Of a stretch of 34,094 nucleotides of DNA, positions 15,428 to 24,897 are shown in pieces; within the stretch, counting starts at the first letter, position 1; each line of letters begins with the position of its first letter. The translations under genes were made by a program, and so were the position numbers. Origin of the DNA: Hyphomicrobiaceae bacterium (GTDB lineage: Bacteria > Pseudomonadota > Alphaproteobacteria > Rhizobiales > HXMU1428-3); NCBI GenBank assembly GCA_021775775.1, contig JAJFHF010000194.1:1-34094 (forward strand), read 5' to 3'. A model generated the notes under the pieces. It saw only the letters and a program-made list of their open reading frames with translations, had not been told where the DNA came from and did not search any database.

Positions 15428-16504
15428 ATGCATGAGACCTTTTATGATGTTATGCGCCGACAGGGGATTACCCGTCGTAGCTTTTTAAAATATTGCAGCC
15501 TGGCAGCGGCTGCGTTGGGATTGGGACCAGAGTTTGCTCCTAAAATTGCCCATGCGATGGAGACCAAACCAAGGATACCAGTTTTATGGCTGCATGGTTT
15601 GGAATGTACTTGCTGTTCTGAAAGTTTTATTCGCTCAGCTCATCCTTTGGCGAAAGATGTTATTTTATCAATGATTTCTCTCGATTATGATGACACGATT
15701 ATGGCAGCAGCTGGTCATCAAGCTGAAGCGATTATTGAAGAGACAATCGAGAAATATGATGGCAATTTCATCTTGGCGGTTGAAGGCAATGCGCCTTTGA
15801 ATGAAGATGGCATGTATTGCATCATCGGTGGTAAACCGTTTGTTGAGCAACTTACACATGCTGCTAAACATGCAAAAGCTATTATTTCTTGGGGGTCATG
15901 TGCGTCTTGGGGCTGTGTTCAGGCCGCGCGGCCAAATCCAACCCGGGCTACGCCCACGCACAAAGTTCCTGGGATTGGGAACAAGCCGATTATTAAGGTG
16001 CCTGGTTGTCCGCCTATCTCTGAGGTGATGACTGCGGTGATTACCTATATGCTGACATTTGAAAAAATGCCATCACTCGATCGTCAGGGTCGTCCTAAGA
16101 TGTTTTATTCTCAGCGCATTCACGATAAATGCTATCGCCGTCCACACTTTGATGCTGGGCAGTTTGTTGAGAAATTTGATGATGAGGGTGCCAAAAAAGG
16201 GTACTGCCTCTACAAAGTTGGCTGTAAAGGCCCAACAACTTATAACGCTTGTTCCACCGTTCGTTGGAGCGGGGGGCTTTCGTTCCCAATTCAAGCTGGG
16301 CACCCATGTATTGGTTGTTCTGAAGATGGATTTTGGGACAAAGGCTCTTTCTATGATCGCTTAACCGATATTCACGGTTTTGGGGTTGAGGCAGATGCAG
16401 ATGAAATAGGAACAACAGCCGCCGTAATCGTTGGCGGAGCCGCCGCAATCCACGCCGGGGCTAGCGCCGTTAAACGTGCGACGCAGCAGGGAGATCAAGA
16501 ATAA
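15428..16504 (+). CDS. hupS: uptake [NiFe]-hydrogenase small subunit precursor, oxygen-tolerant type
   Basis: The 358-residue precursor carries the Fe-S clusters that take electrons from the NiFe site. A Tat signal with RRSFLK (16-21) ends at AHA|M (43). In mature numbering cysteines fall at 17, 19, 20, 115 and 120 (ECTCC and GSCASWGC) with a further one at 151 (PGCPP). This is the six-cysteine pattern that binds the [4Fe-3S] proximal cluster of oxygen-tolerant membrane-bound hydrogenases (E. coli Hyd-1, Cupriavidus MBH). Medial and distal cluster ligands follow ([30 protein letters not shown]). A C-terminal hydrophobic helix (about 327-350) anchors it in the membrane. Its stop overlaps the hupL start by one base. 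It is the first gene behind the sigma-54 promoter. Confidence 0.97.
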   Translation: MHETFYDVMRRQGITRRSFLKYCSLAAAALGLGPEFAPKIAHAMETKPRIPVLWLHGLECTCCSESFIRSAHPLAKDVILSMISLDYDDTIMAAAGHQAEAIIEETIEKYDGNFILAVEGNAPLNEDGMYCIIGGKPFVEQLTHAAKHAKAIISWGSCASWGCVQAARPNPTRATPTHKVPGIGNKPIIKVPGCPPISEVMTAVITYMLTFEKMPSLDRQGRPKMFYSQRIHDKCYRRPHFDAGQFVEKFDDEGAKKGYCLYKVGCKGPTTYNACSTVRWSGGLSFPIQAGHPCIGCSEDGFWDKGSFYDRLTDIHGFGVEADADEIGTTAAVIVGGAAAIHAGASAVKRATQQGDQE

Positions 16505-18303
16505 TGGCAATAATTAATACACCTAATGGATATAAACTGGATGATAGCGGCCAACGGGTTGTTGTTGATCCGGTAACGCGTATTGAAGGTCATATGCGCT
16601 GTGAAGTGAATCTGGATGCGGATAATTATATTCGTAATGCGGTTTCAACCGGCACTATGTGGCGCGGGCTAGAGGTTATTTTAAAGGGCCGTGATCCGCG
16701 CGATGCTTGGGCCTTTGTGCAACGTATTTGTGGTGTTTGCACAGGTACCCACGCTTTGACGTCTGTGCGCGCTGTTGAAGATGCCTTGAATATTGATATT
16801 CCTGAGAATGCGAATTCAATTCGTAATATCATGCAATTGTCTTTGCAAATTCATGATCACTTGGTTCACTTTTATCACCTGCATGCGCTTGATTGGGTTA
16901 ATCCGGTTAACGCTCTAAAGGCTGATCCTAAAGCGACATCTGAGTTGCAGCAAAAGGTTTCTCCGTCTCACCCTAAATCTTCGCCGGGTTATTTTAGAGA
17001 TATTCAAACGCGTATCCGCAAATTTATTGAAAGTGGTCAGCTTGGCCCTTTCAAGAATGGTTATTGGACAAACCCAGCCTATTTGTTGCCACCTGAAGCT
17101 GACTTGATGGCTGTGACACACTATCTGGAAGCGCTTGATTTTCAAAAAGAAATCATGACCACGCGGACGATATTTGGTGGTAAAGACATTCACCCTAACT
17201 GGCTGGTTGGCGGTGTGCCATGTGCTATCAATATGGATGGTGATTTGGCTGCTGGTGCTCCGATTAATATGGAACGGTTGAATTATGTGCGCGGTGTTGT
17301 GCAGCGTACCATTCGCTTTGTGAATGATGTTTATATTCCAGATATTTTGGCCATTGGTGGTTTTTACAAAGGCTGGCTATATGGGGGTGGTTTATCAGGT
17401 ACCAACGTATTGGCTTATGGTGACATCCCTGACAATGCTAACGATTATTCTCCTGCTAATCTTATGATGCCGCAAGGGGCTGTGATTAATGGTGATCTGA
17501 GTACGGTTCATCCAATTGATTTACGCAACCCTGATGAGATTCAGGAATTTGTCCCTCACTCTTGGTATAAATACCCTGATGAGGCAAAGGGTTTGCATCC
17601 TTGGGATGGTATTACCGAGCCTAATTATGAGCTGGGCCCGAATTTTGAAGGCACAAAAACTGACATCAAGAAGCTTGATGAAGGGGCTAAATATTCATGG
17701 ATTAAAGCACCTCGTTGGAAGGGGCACGCCATGGAAGTTGGGCCGCTTGCACGTTATGTGGTTGGTTATGCACAAGGGCATGAGTACTTTACAGAGCAAA
17801 TTAATTTTACTCTTAAAGCTCTTGATGTGCCTATTTCGGCTCTTTTCTCAACATTGGGAAGAACGGCTGCTCGTGCTTTGGAAGCAGCATGGGCTGCAGA
17901 CAAGCAACTCTATTTCCTAGATAAATTGGTCAATAATATCAAAAACGGTGATAGCACAACAGCGAACACCGAAAAATTTGACCCGAGCACTTGGCCTTCA
18001 GATATCAAAGGTCTTGGCTTTACTGAGGCGCCGCGCGGTGCCCTTGGTCACTGGGTTAAAATCAAAGATACCAAAATTGATAATTATCAATGTGTGGTTC
18101 CAACTACATGGAATGGTTCTCCGCGAGATAACCAAGGGAATATTGGTGCTTTTGAAGCTTCGCTTATGAACACAAAGGTTGAGGTTGCTGAAGAGCCGGT
18201 GGAAATATTGCGTACCATTCATAGTTTCGACCCGTGTCTTGCTTGTTCTACCCATGTGATGTCTGAAGATGGTGAAACACTGGCTGACGTTAAAGTCAGA
18301 TAG
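16504..18303 (+). CDS. hupL: uptake [NiFe]-hydrogenase large subunit precursor
   Basis: This 599-residue catalytic subunit oxidises H2 at the NiFe(CN)2CO centre. Nickel ligands are in RICGVC (C76, C79) and DPCLACSTH (C578, C581, H584). The 15 residues after H584 form the C-terminal extension that the HupD protease removes once nickel is inserted. The L1 region reads [15 protein letters not shown]. It has no signal peptide of its own and is exported with HupS by the Tat route. Length is typical of group 1 periplasmic-facing enzymes. An RBS GGGAGA lies inside the end of hupS. Confidence 0.97.
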   Translation: MAIINTPNGYKLDDSGQRVVVDPVTRIEGHMRCEVNLDADNYIRNAVSTGTMWRGLEVILKGRDPRDAWAFVQRICGVCTGTHALTSVRAVEDALNIDIPENANSIRNIMQLSLQIHDHLVHFYHLHALDWVNPVNALKADPKATSELQQKVSPSHPKSSPGYFRDIQTRIRKFIESGQLGPFKNGYWTNPAYLLPPEADLMAVTHYLEALDFQKEIMTTRTIFGGKDIHPNWLVGGVPCAINMDGDLAAGAPINMERLNYVRGVVQRTIRFVNDVYIPDILAIGGFYKGWLYGGGLSGTNVLAYGDIPDNANDYSPANLMMPQGAVINGDLSTVHPIDLRNPDEIQEFVPHSWYKYPDEAKGLHPWDGITEPNYELGPNFEGTKTDIKKLDEGAKYSWIKAPRWKGHAMEVGPLARYVVGYAQGHEYFTEQINFTLKALDVPISALFSTLGRTAARALEAAWAADKQLYFLDKLVNNIKNGDSTTANTEKFDPSTWPSDIKGLGFTEAPRGALGHWVKIKDTKIDNYQCVVPTTWNGSPRDNQGNIGAFEASLMNTKVEVAEEPVEILRTIHSFDPCLACSTHVMSEDGETLADVKVR

Positions 18304-18314
18304 GGAGAGCTGTT

Positions 18315-19013
18315 ATGAGTGTTGCAAAAATTCATACTGAAGAAGCCATTTATGTTTATGGGCCATGGATTAGGATTTGGCACTGGACGCAGGCTTTTGC
18401 TATTTTGGTATTGGGTGTTACCGGTTATTTGATCGGGGCTCCACCTGAATCAGTTTCCTCTGGCGAGGCTTCCGATCATTTTCAAATGGGCTATATTCGC
18501 TATTTTCACTTTTGCGCGGCTTATATTTTGATTATCGGTTTTGTCGTTCGCATATGGCGTGCCATTGTTGGGAACAGACATAATCGCGAAATATTTCTTC
18601 CGCCTGTGTGGAGGACATCATTTTGGAGTGAAGTTTGGCATGAAATAAAATGGTATGCCTTGGTCATTCCTGAGCCTAAAAAGTATGTTGGGCATAATCC
18701 GCTTGCGCTGCTTGCTATGCATATAATGTATGTTTGGACAACGATCTTTATGATCATTACCGGGCTTTCATTATATGGTGAAGGTACGGGAATGGGCACA
18801 TGGCAACATACATTCTTTACATCATGGGTGAACCCGTTATTTGGGCAAAGCCAAGATGTTCATACCTGGCATCATTTGGGAATGTGGATGCTGATCTGTT
18901 TCGTCATTACCCATGTCTATGTTGCTGTGCGTGAAGATATTATGTCACGCCAATCCATCATCAGCTCAATGATATCGGGTTGGAGAACATTTAAGGATAA
19001 TCGTTCCAATTGA
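18315..19013 (+). CDS. hupC: Ni/Fe-hydrogenase b-type cytochrome subunit
   Basis: A 232-residue membrane diheme cytochrome b that anchors HupSL and passes electrons to the quinone pool. Four hydrophobic helices are seen near 22-41, 62-82, 128-150 and 187-206. Candidate heme ligands include H23 (WIRIWHW) and H65 (YFHFC), plus His in the later helices (MHIMYVWTT, HTWHHLGMW). The start is 11 bp after the hupL stop, with GGGAG before it. A strong terminator follows, making it the last gene of the structural unit. Confidence 0.95.
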   Translation: MSVAKIHTEEAIYVYGPWIRIWHWTQAFAILVLGVTGYLIGAPPESVSSGEASDHFQMGYIRYFHFCAAYILIIGFVVRIWRAIVGNRHNREIFLPPVWRTSFWSEVWHEIKWYALVIPEPKKYVGHNPLALLAMHIMYVWTTIFMIITGLSLYGEGTGMGTWQHTFFTSWVNPLFGQSQDVHTWHHLGMWMLICFVITHVYVAVREDIMSRQSIISSMISGWRTFKDNRSN

Positions 19014-19050
19014 GGATGAATAAAAATAATAATTGTCCCACACTAACTGA

Positions 19051-19080
19051 AATGGCGCTCCTAGGAGCGCCATTTTTTTT
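19051..19080 (+). terminator. rho-independent terminator/attenuator after hupC
   Basis: Bases 19051-19074 form a perfect 24-bp palindrome (arm AATGGCGCTCCT and its complement) followed directly by eight T (19073-19080). It lies 38 bp past the hupC stop and should separate or damp expression of the downstream maturation genes relative to hupSLC. Confidence 0.92.
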
Positions 19081-19236
19081 CGTGGACCTGTTTTATATTC
19101 AGAAACGTCCGTATGAGGCGAAATTTATTAATATTAACGTATGAAAAATGACAAAAAGTAATAAAACTATCCATTTTTTTTTAAAATAGATAAGAAATCT
19201 TTCAATTATTGTTGCGTTGTGTTCATTTTTGATGTT

Positions 19237-19255
19237 GAATGCTTTGCATGCATTC
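19237..19255. repeat. short inverted repeat before hupD
   Basis: GAATGC (19237-19242) and GCATTC (19250-19255) are 6+6 bp arms around TTTGCAT, 27 bp upstream of the hupD start. It could be an operator for a hupD promoter or a leader hairpin; no clear -35/-10 pair was found in this gap. Confidence 0.4.
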
Positions 19256-19281
19256 GCGTTCAAATGCCAGTGGAGGGGCGT

Positions 19282-19974
19282 ATGAAAGATAAGAAAAACA
19301 TTTTGATAATGGGTATCGGTAACCTGCTTTGGGCCGATGAGGGTTTTGGTGTCAGAGCGATTGATGAGCTGCACCGGACCTATGAATTTGGTGATAATGT
19401 TGTTTTACTGGATGGGGGCACGCAAGGGATCTATTTGGTTCAGCATGTTCGTGATTGTGATGTTCTCATCGTCTTTGATGCCGTTGATTATAATTTACCG
19501 CCTGGCACTTTAAAGCGGGTGGAGGGGGAAGATGTCCCTAAATTTATGGGCGTCAAAAAAATCTCTTTGCATCAAACGGGCTTTCAAGAAGTTTTATCTA
19601 TGGCTGAGATGATGGGTGATCCTCCTGAGAAATTGTTGCTTGTCGGTGTGCAGCCTGTGGAGTTGGATGATTTTGGTGGCAGTCTTCGCCCGGAAGTGAA
19701 AGCTCAAATCAAGCCGGCAATTGATGTTGCTCTCGACTATATGGCGCAACTGGACATTGTCCCTAAAAAACGTGATGTTCCCCTCCCTGAAGATGAGACA
19801 CTGGCCTGTTCTGTGATGGTGCCTAGCCGATATGAAAGTGAGAGGCCTTCTGAAGATGAGGCTTGTCGACATGGTGATGTGAGGGTGATTTCAAATGATC
19901 GCTGGCGCGCGCCGGAAGATTTTGATCAGGAAATGGAAAATGTCTTGAACCAAATTCCTGAGGGAAAAAGCTGA
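19282..19974 (+). CDS. hupD: hydrogenase maturation endopeptidase
   Basis: This protease removes the C-terminal tail of HupL after nickel insertion. From the ATG at 19282 (GGAGGGG just upstream) it has 230 residues. Nickel-sensing ligands expected from HybD are present as E20 (LLWADEGFGV), D66 (VFDAVD) and H97 (ISLHQTG). The upstream frame to 19219 lacks an RBS. It is somewhat longer than usual, with a C-terminal tail rich in acidic residues and proline. It is the first gene after the terminator; its stop overlaps the hupF start by one base. Confidence 0.94.
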   Translation: MKDKKNILIMGIGNLLWADEGFGVRAIDELHRTYEFGDNVVLLDGGTQGIYLVQHVRDCDVLIVFDAVDYNLPPGTLKRVEGEDVPKFMGVKKISLHQTGFQEVLSMAEMMGDPPEKLLLVGVQPVELDDFGGSLRPEVKAQIKPAIDVALDYMAQLDIVPKKRDVPLPEDETLACSVMVPSRYESERPSEDEACRHGDVRVISNDRWRAPEDFDQEMENVLNQIPEGKS

Positions 19975-20258
19975 TGTGTATCGGCGTTCCGATGAAAATA
20001 ATTGAAACGGGTTTTGGGTTTGCGGTTTGTGACTCTAAGGGTGTGCGCCATGAAATTGATACCATGTTGATCGGCGATCAGCCGGTGGGGACATGGGTGC
20101 TCGTTTTTATTAATGCCGCTAGGCAAGTTATTGAACCAGAAGAAGCAATGAGGATCGTTTCAGCATTGGAAGCGCTCGAGAAGGTGATGGCTGGTGATAA
20201 CGAAATAGATCATTTATTTCCAGATTTAATCAGTGCCAACAAGATTTGTGACGTTTAA
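19974..20258 (+). CDS. hupF: HupF/HypC-family hydrogenase chaperone
   Basis: A 94-residue relative of HypC with the N-terminal MCIGVP motif, whose C2 binds the Fe(CN)2CO precursor or the large subunit. In Rhizobium HupF protects HupL during maturation at higher oxygen, alongside HypC. A separate, more canonical HypC is encoded at 24898. One-base overlap with hupD shows translational coupling. Confidence 0.92.
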   Translation: MCIGVPMKIIETGFGFAVCDSKGVRHEIDTMLIGDQPVGTWVLVFINAARQVIEPEEAMRIVSALEALEKVMAGDNEIDHLFPDLISANKICDV

Positions 20259-20275
20259 AGGGAGTTAATTAAATT

Positions 20276-20767
20276 ATGTTTTCACCTCTGATTGACGATA
20301 TTATAAAACGAGAAAATATCAGTGTTGTTAATGAAGGTAATGTTGATGAATTCGCGCAGAAAAACGGTGATGTGATCCTCTTTATTGGTGGTGACCCTGA
20401 TCGATTGGTTTTGGTCCATGATGTTGCTGTGATCCTTCCTGAATTGGTGAAGGCTTCTAATGGTGGCTTGAAACCAGCTATTTTAGAACGTGATAGTGAG
20501 CGCGCGCTGCAGAGGCGCTATCGCTTTTCTTCCTTTCCAAGCTTGGTGTTTTTAAGAGATGGGGAATATTTGGGGGTGATAAGCGGTGTGCTTGATTGGA
20601 CAGATTATGTTGTTCAAATCAATGAAATCTTAGCCAAGGAACCGAGCGAGCCTCCAGCCTTTAAAATGCCTGAGGGCTGCGATACGCCCGCGCCTAGCGT
20701 GGATGCGTCAGCCCAACAAGCGCCTATTGTAAACAAGTTAATTGAAAAAGGAGCGGATAATGTCTAA
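20276..20767 (+). CDS. hupG: HupG/HyaE-family hydrogenase assembly protein (thioredoxin fold)
   Basis: A 163-residue HyaE/HoxO-like protein. The middle shows a thioredoxin-like order (VILFIGGDPDRLVLVHDVAVILPEL, then FSSFPSLVFLRDGEYLGVISGVLDW) but no CxxC redox pair. HoxO/HyaE bind the Tat signal of the small subunit and hold it until maturation is complete. A Pro-rich C-terminal tail extends past the domain. The 3' end overlaps hupH by 8 bp. Confidence 0.9.
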   Translation: MFSPLIDDIIKRENISVVNEGNVDEFAQKNGDVILFIGGDPDRLVLVHDVAVILPELVKASNGGLKPAILERDSERALQRRYRFSSFPSLVFLRDGEYLGVISGVLDWTDYVVQINEILAKEPSEPPAFKMPEGCDTPAPSVDASAQQAPIVNKLIEKGADNV

Positions 20768-21611
20768 TTCATTAATTCCACCAGCATTTGGACCTGGGAG
20801 TCAATCTGAGGGTGATGATGGCGAAAAGCTTGAATATATGGAAATGCCACGAGAGATGGCTGTTTTTGATCGCCCGATCGCCCCTGAACCTGAAGACATT
20901 GTTGGTATGGAAGCGGGGAAACAAAAATTAGAAGACATTCTTGCCGCTTTGAAAAACTATAAGGTGGGCAGTTCACCGGTGGTGATTGAGCTTGGGGATT
21001 TAGGGGAAGTTGACCTGGGTTTGGTTAACCAAATTTTGGGTGAAGGTGAGGTCTCTATTGTTTGCGGGGCTGATGTCCAGGCGCAGGAATCTGTTTTGGC
21101 TGGCGTGTGGCGTGTGCTTCATTTTGGCGATGACGGTAATTTGTCGCGTGATACTGTTGAGATTGTCGATTATCCCGGCGCTGTACGTGAGCGCGTTTTT
21201 AAAAATGCCAGTGAGCGCGTGGGGGCTATTGATGCTCAGTTACCTGATGGTGTGTTCAATGCGCCGTCGTTGATATCGGAACTTGACGACAAGCAAAGCT
21301 CATACAAAGCTGGCGACCCACTGCACAATATCAACTTGTCTCTCTTGCCGCACACTGAAGAAGATCTTGTGTATTTGGCAGCCAAAACGGGTAAAGGGAG
21401 CACCGTTGTGTTGTCACGCGGTTATGGTAATTGTCGTATTTCAAGCACCGATACTAAGAATATTTGGTGGGTTCAATATTACAACTCCCAAGATGCTATG
21501 ATTTTAAATTCAATTGAAATTGTTGATGTGCCTGAGGTGGTTTGTGCCGCTCAAGAAGATTTGGAAGACAGTGCAGAACGGTTGCACGAAATTTTGGAAA
21601 TCTACAGATGA
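20760..21611 (+). CDS. hupH: HupH/HyaF-family hydrogenase expression protein
   Basis: A 283-residue protein from the ATG at 20760 (GGAG upstream; the in-frame codon at 20742 lies within hupG and lacks an RBS). Family landmarks are EIVDYPGAVRERVF, SLLPHTEEDLVYL and the C-terminal block GYGNCRISSTDTKNIWWVQYYNSQDAMILNSIEIVDVPEVV. HoxQ/HyaF works with HoxO/HyaE on small-subunit assembly. It overlaps hupI by 4 bp (ATGA). Confidence 0.92.
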   Translation: MSNSLIPPAFGPGSQSEGDDGEKLEYMEMPREMAVFDRPIAPEPEDIVGMEAGKQKLEDILAALKNYKVGSSPVVIELGDLGEVDLGLVNQILGEGEVSIVCGADVQAQESVLAGVWRVLHFGDDGNLSRDTVEIVDYPGAVRERVFKNASERVGAIDAQLPDGVFNAPSLISELDDKQSSYKAGDPLHNINLSLLPHTEEDLVYLAAKTGKGSTVVLSRGYGNCRISSTDTKNIWWVQYYNSQDAMILNSIEIVDVPEVVCAAQEDLEDSAERLHEILEIYR

Positions 21612-21838
21612 ACGAAATGAAGTCGTCTTTTTATAATGGGTCATTTGGCGGCGATGCTGATAAGCTCAATGATAACAGTTTGTTAGAGTGCAATATCTGT
21701 TGGCAGATATATGACCCGGCTGTAGGTGATGACTATTGGCAAATTCCAGCTGGTACGCCATTTTCAAAACTGCCTGACCATTGGACTTGCCCTAATTGTG
21801 ATGGTGATAAAGACGCGTTCATGGTGGTGAAAAAATAA
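21608..21838 (+). CDS. hupI: hydrogenase-associated rubredoxin
   Basis: A 76-residue rubredoxin from the ATG at 21608, which overlaps the hupH stop. Iron ligands are C28-x2-C31 (CNICWQIY) and C61-x2-C64 (CPNCDGDKDAF). HupI/HoxR is needed for Fe-S cluster integrity of the small subunit under oxygen. An N-terminal extension of about 20 residues precedes the rubredoxin fold. Confidence 0.95.
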   Translation: MNEMKSSFYNGSFGGDADKLNDNSLLECNICWQIYDPAVGDDYWQIPAGTPFSKLPDHWTCPNCDGDKDAFMVVKK

Positions 21839-21840
21839 CC

Positions 21841-22482
21841 ATGGATAAAACATGTGCAGATGAAATCGTTGAGCGTACAGGTGAAGACATTCGTAATCAG
21901 CTGATTGATCTGTTTCAGACAATCGAAGTTACGCGCATGGATGGTGTCCCTGTGTTGAATAAGAAATTGTCGGTTGATGCGATCGGTTTTGAGCCCTATG
22001 GCGATTTTTATCTGGGCGTTTTGCTTACTCCTTGGTTTATGAACTTAATGATGCTTCCCATGGCGGGGGATGCCAATGAGCTTGAAGGCAAAAAATTTGG
22101 GTCGAAACAATCGCATGCTTTGCCCAATGGTCAGTTTCAATTTATTGTTGGGCATGAGGAAGATATAGGGTTTTATCTGTCATGTTCATTGTTTTCCCCT
22201 GTGTTTGAATTTGCTGATCAGGAAAGCGCCCTGCAAACCGCAAGGGCGGCTTTGGATGAAGTTATGAGGGTGCGTGATGATGTCGATGAGCCTGACGAAG
22301 ATGAGGACATGAAAGAGATATGGGCCGGGCGTTTGCCTGTACCTGAAGATGAGGTGGGCCAGGCGCTAGAGGAACAGGTCAGTGAGGGGCCACCGCCTGA
22401 GCTGAGCCGGCGTGATGTTTTGAGGGGCTTTAGGCAATCACCAAATCCTCTTGATGACTCGGAAGCGGAAAATCAGGCATGA
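21841..22482 (+). CDS. hupJ: HupJ/HoxT, HybE-family hydrogenase assembly chaperone
   Basis: A 213-residue protein whose core (DAIGFEPYGDFYLGVLLTPWFMNLMMLPM, LPNGQFQFIVGHEEDIGFYLSCSLFSPVFEFAD) matches the HybE family. C-terminal LSRRDVLRGF is also usual for it. HybE/HoxT guide the Tat-bearing small subunit or protect its clusters during aerobic growth. An acidic linker (DDVDEPDEDEDMKE) sits before the tail. It overlaps hupK by 4 bp. Confidence 0.9.
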   Translation: MDKTCADEIVERTGEDIRNQLIDLFQTIEVTRMDGVPVLNKKLSVDAIGFEPYGDFYLGVLLTPWFMNLMMLPMAGDANELEGKKFGSKQSHALPNGQFQFIVGHEEDIGFYLSCSLFSPVFEFADQESALQTARAALDEVMRVRDDVDEPDEDEDMKEIWAGRLPVPEDEVGQALEEQVSEGPPPELSRRDVLRGFRQSPNPLDDSEAENQA

Positions 22483-23660
22483 GTATTGAGGGTGAAATCA
22501 GCGTATGGATTGAGCTGGGCCCGACCGGGACTGCCTTGACAGAGCCTGCTATGGAAGCAAATGGTGGTGTTAAAGATGTTTACATAAAGTCCAGCCGAAA
22601 AACTGATTTTGCGAGTTTCTTAAAGGGCAAGCCTCGCTCAAAGGCCGTCGAAATTTTACCCGTTCTTTTTAATGTCTGCGGCCAAGCGCATGCGCAGGCA
22701 AGTGCGAGTGCGTGTCGTCTTGTTCCTCGAACAAATGAGGATGTAACAGCTGGGGCATTGCTGGTTCTATGCGAAAATGCCCGAGAACATTTGCTGCGTA
22801 TTTTTACCGGATGGGATCTTGGTGCAAAACCGGATCTTGCTTCTGTTCCATTTCAAGATATTATTGGGTTGGTGGGTAAAATGAAAACGGCGGTAAGTGA
22901 TGGGGCAGGCGGCGTTCAAATTTCACAATGTGATACGCAAGCGGGTATCAGGCAAATCGCCAACCAATTGGATGAAATTCTAGGTCAGCATATTTTTAAC
23001 TGTTCGCCGAAAGAGTGGTTGGGGTTGCGTGATGATGATCAACTCGCTCGCTGGGCGGTGAGTGACACAACAGTGCCCGCAAATTATATCAACAGCCTCT
23101 ATCAAAATGAGTGGCAAGGGGTTGGTTGTACCGAACCTAATTTTCTGCCCGCGTTGTGCCCCGATGAATTGGTTCAGCAGATGCATGGGGACCAGGGCAA
23201 TGAGTTTATTTGTGAACCGGATTGGAATGGGACTTGTTATGAAACAGGCTCTTTTGCTAGAAATTACGACCACCCATTGGTGAGTGTTTTGATAGATCGT
23301 TATGGGGCTGGATTGTTGGCGCGCCAAGTTGCGCGGCTTGTTGAATTGGCCAGAATATCTGAACAAATTATTGGGCTGATTTCTTTTGAGTGTGAGACTG
23401 ATGACAGTGAGGTACGGCTGGGTTTTGGTCAGGTGGAGACAGCAAGAGGTCAGCTTACACATTCTGCTATTTTTAAAGGTGATGAAATTATTGACTATAA
23501 AATCCTGGCCCCGACCGAATGGAATTTTCACCCGCGCGGTGTGGTGTGTGATAGTTTGAAAAGTCTGGTGAATTCTGGGTGTGCAGACCAAGGGACATTG
23601 GCCCCTATGATTATTGAGGCAATTGACCCTTGTGTTCCTTATCAAGTGAGGATGAATTGA
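22479..23660 (+). CDS. hupK: HupK, scaffold-like relative of the hydrogenase large subunit
   Basis: A 393-residue HupK/HoxV-like protein. It resembles a degenerate large subunit: the C-terminus ends AIDPCVPYQVRMN, keeping DPC but losing the second Cys and the tail, as if already processed. HoxV/HupK is thought to carry the Fe(CN)2CO intermediate to HupL. The conserved block GARGQLTHSAI-like (ETARGQLTHSAIFKGDEIIDYKILAPTEWNFHPRGVV) matches the large-subunit region around the active site. It overlaps hypA by one base. Confidence 0.9.
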   Translation: MSIEGEISVWIELGPTGTALTEPAMEANGGVKDVYIKSSRKTDFASFLKGKPRSKAVEILPVLFNVCGQAHAQASASACRLVPRTNEDVTAGALLVLCENAREHLLRIFTGWDLGAKPDLASVPFQDIIGLVGKMKTAVSDGAGGVQISQCDTQAGIRQIANQLDEILGQHIFNCSPKEWLGLRDDDQLARWAVSDTTVPANYINSLYQNEWQGVGCTEPNFLPALCPDELVQQMHGDQGNEFICEPDWNGTCYETGSFARNYDHPLVSVLIDRYGAGLLARQVARLVELARISEQIIGLISFECETDDSEVRLGFGQVETARGQLTHSAIFKGDEIIDYKILAPTEWNFHPRGVVCDSLKSLVNSGCADQGTLAPMIIEAIDPCVPYQVRMN

Positions 23661-24001
23661 TGCATGAAATGTCGATTTGTGAAGGGATTTTGCAGGTCAT
23701 CGAAGATCAGGCCGTCGCCCAAGATTTTAAAGAAGTTAAACGTGTCAGGCTTGAGGTGGGGCCTATGGCAGGTGTTGAGCTTGAAGCTTTGCAGTTTAGC
23801 TATGATGTCGTGACCAGGGGCACGATTGCCGATCACTCAAAATTAGAAGTTATAAATTTACCAATTGATGCTTGGTGCATGCCTTGTGCACAAAAAGTGG
23901 TTGTTAAGGAAAGATTTGACGCTTGCCCTGATTGTGGGAGCCATCAAGTGCAGATCAATGGCGGTGATGAGCTGCGTATAAAAGATATGGAGGTTAACTG
24001 A
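23660..24001 (+). CDS. hypA: nickel metallochaperone HypA
   Basis: A 113-residue protein starting [10 protein letters not shown], where H2 is the nickel ligand. The zinc site is C73-x2-C76 and C89-x2-C92. HypA and HypB insert nickel into the large-subunit precursor. The start at 23660 (GAGG upstream) is chosen because MHEMS is universal in the family; the longer frame overlaps hupK. Confidence 0.96.
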   Translation: MHEMSICEGILQVIEDQAVAQDFKEVKRVRLEVGPMAGVELEALQFSYDVVTRGTIADHSKLEVINLPIDAWCMPCAQKVVVKERFDACPDCGSHQVQINGGDELRIKDMEVN

Positions 24002-24882
24002 TGTGTACCGTATGTGGATGTAGTGAAGGTGAAGTTAAAATTGAAGGCGGTAAAAAACACAATCATGAAACAAGCCAGTCTCATGATCACTCGCACAATC
24101 ATGAGCATCATCATGAAGATGGTTTGATTGATTTTGGGAGCGGCCCGGCGCACGCTCATGTGCCAGGGATGTCGCAGGCGCGGATGGTTCAAATTGAAAC
24201 TGATATTCTGGCTAAGAATAATGGTTATGCCAACGCGAACCGAAATTATTTTCGCGCTCATTCGATGTTGGCTCTTAACCTCGTTTCTAGCCCTGGGTCA
24301 GGCAAAACAACCTTGCTGACAAAAACCATTGAAGACCTCAAAGATGAGCTCGATATCGCCGTCATTGAAGGGGATCAGCAAACGGCAAATGACGCTGAAC
24401 GTATTCGTGCGACGGGTGTGCCTGCCATTCAGATTAATACGGGTAAGGGTTGCCATCTTGATGGCCATATGGTCGGACATGCGCTTGAAAATTTACAGCC
24501 CAAAGAGGGCAGTGTTTTGTTTATTGAGAATGTTGGTAATTTGGTTTGCCCCGCTCTTTTTGATTTGGGCGAGGCGCACAAGGTTGCCATTCTTTCTGTC
24601 ACTGAGGGAGAGGACAAACCGCTCAAATATCCTGACATGTTTCATGCCTCGGATTTGATGCTTTTAAACAAAATTGATCTTCTGCCGCATCTTAATTTTG
24701 ATGTCGATAAATGCATCTCATATGCACAGCAAGTGAATCCTAAGATCAAGGTCTTGCAGGTTTCGGCGACAAGTGGCGAGGGTATGGAGGGGTGGTATCA
24801 ATGGGTTAGAGCTAACCGCGCTATCTGCCAAATTGCTCCGTCTTCTACTATTCAAAAACCAGAAATAGCAACATCAGCTTAA
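24001..24882 (+). CDS. hypB: hydrogenase nickel-incorporation GTPase HypB, His-rich
   Basis: A 293-residue GTPase. The N-terminus has the high-affinity nickel motif MCTVCGC (C2, C5, C7), then a His-rich run (about 20-38) for nickel storage. P-loop SSPGSGKTT lies at 96-104, with IEGDQQT and NKIDLL as further GTPase motifs. The G-domain metal site is visible in GKGCHLDGH and NVGNLVCP. It overlaps hypA by one base. Confidence 0.96.
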   Translation: MCTVCGCSEGEVKIEGGKKHNHETSQSHDHSHNHEHHHEDGLIDFGSGPAHAHVPGMSQARMVQIETDILAKNNGYANANRNYFRAHSMLALNLVSSPGSGKTTLLTKTIEDLKDELDIAVIEGDQQTANDAERIRATGVPAIQINTGKGCHLDGHMVGHALENLQPKEGSVLFIENVGNLVCPALFDLGEAHKVAILSVTEGEDKPLKYPDMFHASDLMLLNKIDLLPHLNFDVDKCISYAQQVNPKIKVLQVSATSGEGMEGWYQWVRANRAICQIAPSSTIQKPEIATSA

Positions 24883-24897
24883 AGGGAGGTTTTAAAA

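Noticed and set aside
19230-19241. FNR-like half site TTGAT before hupD
   Set aside because: The second half (ATCAA) is absent at the required spacing.
22980-23645. 221-codon minus-strand frame opposite hupK
   Set aside because: Antisense to a well-supported gene in a tight operon; no domain recognised.
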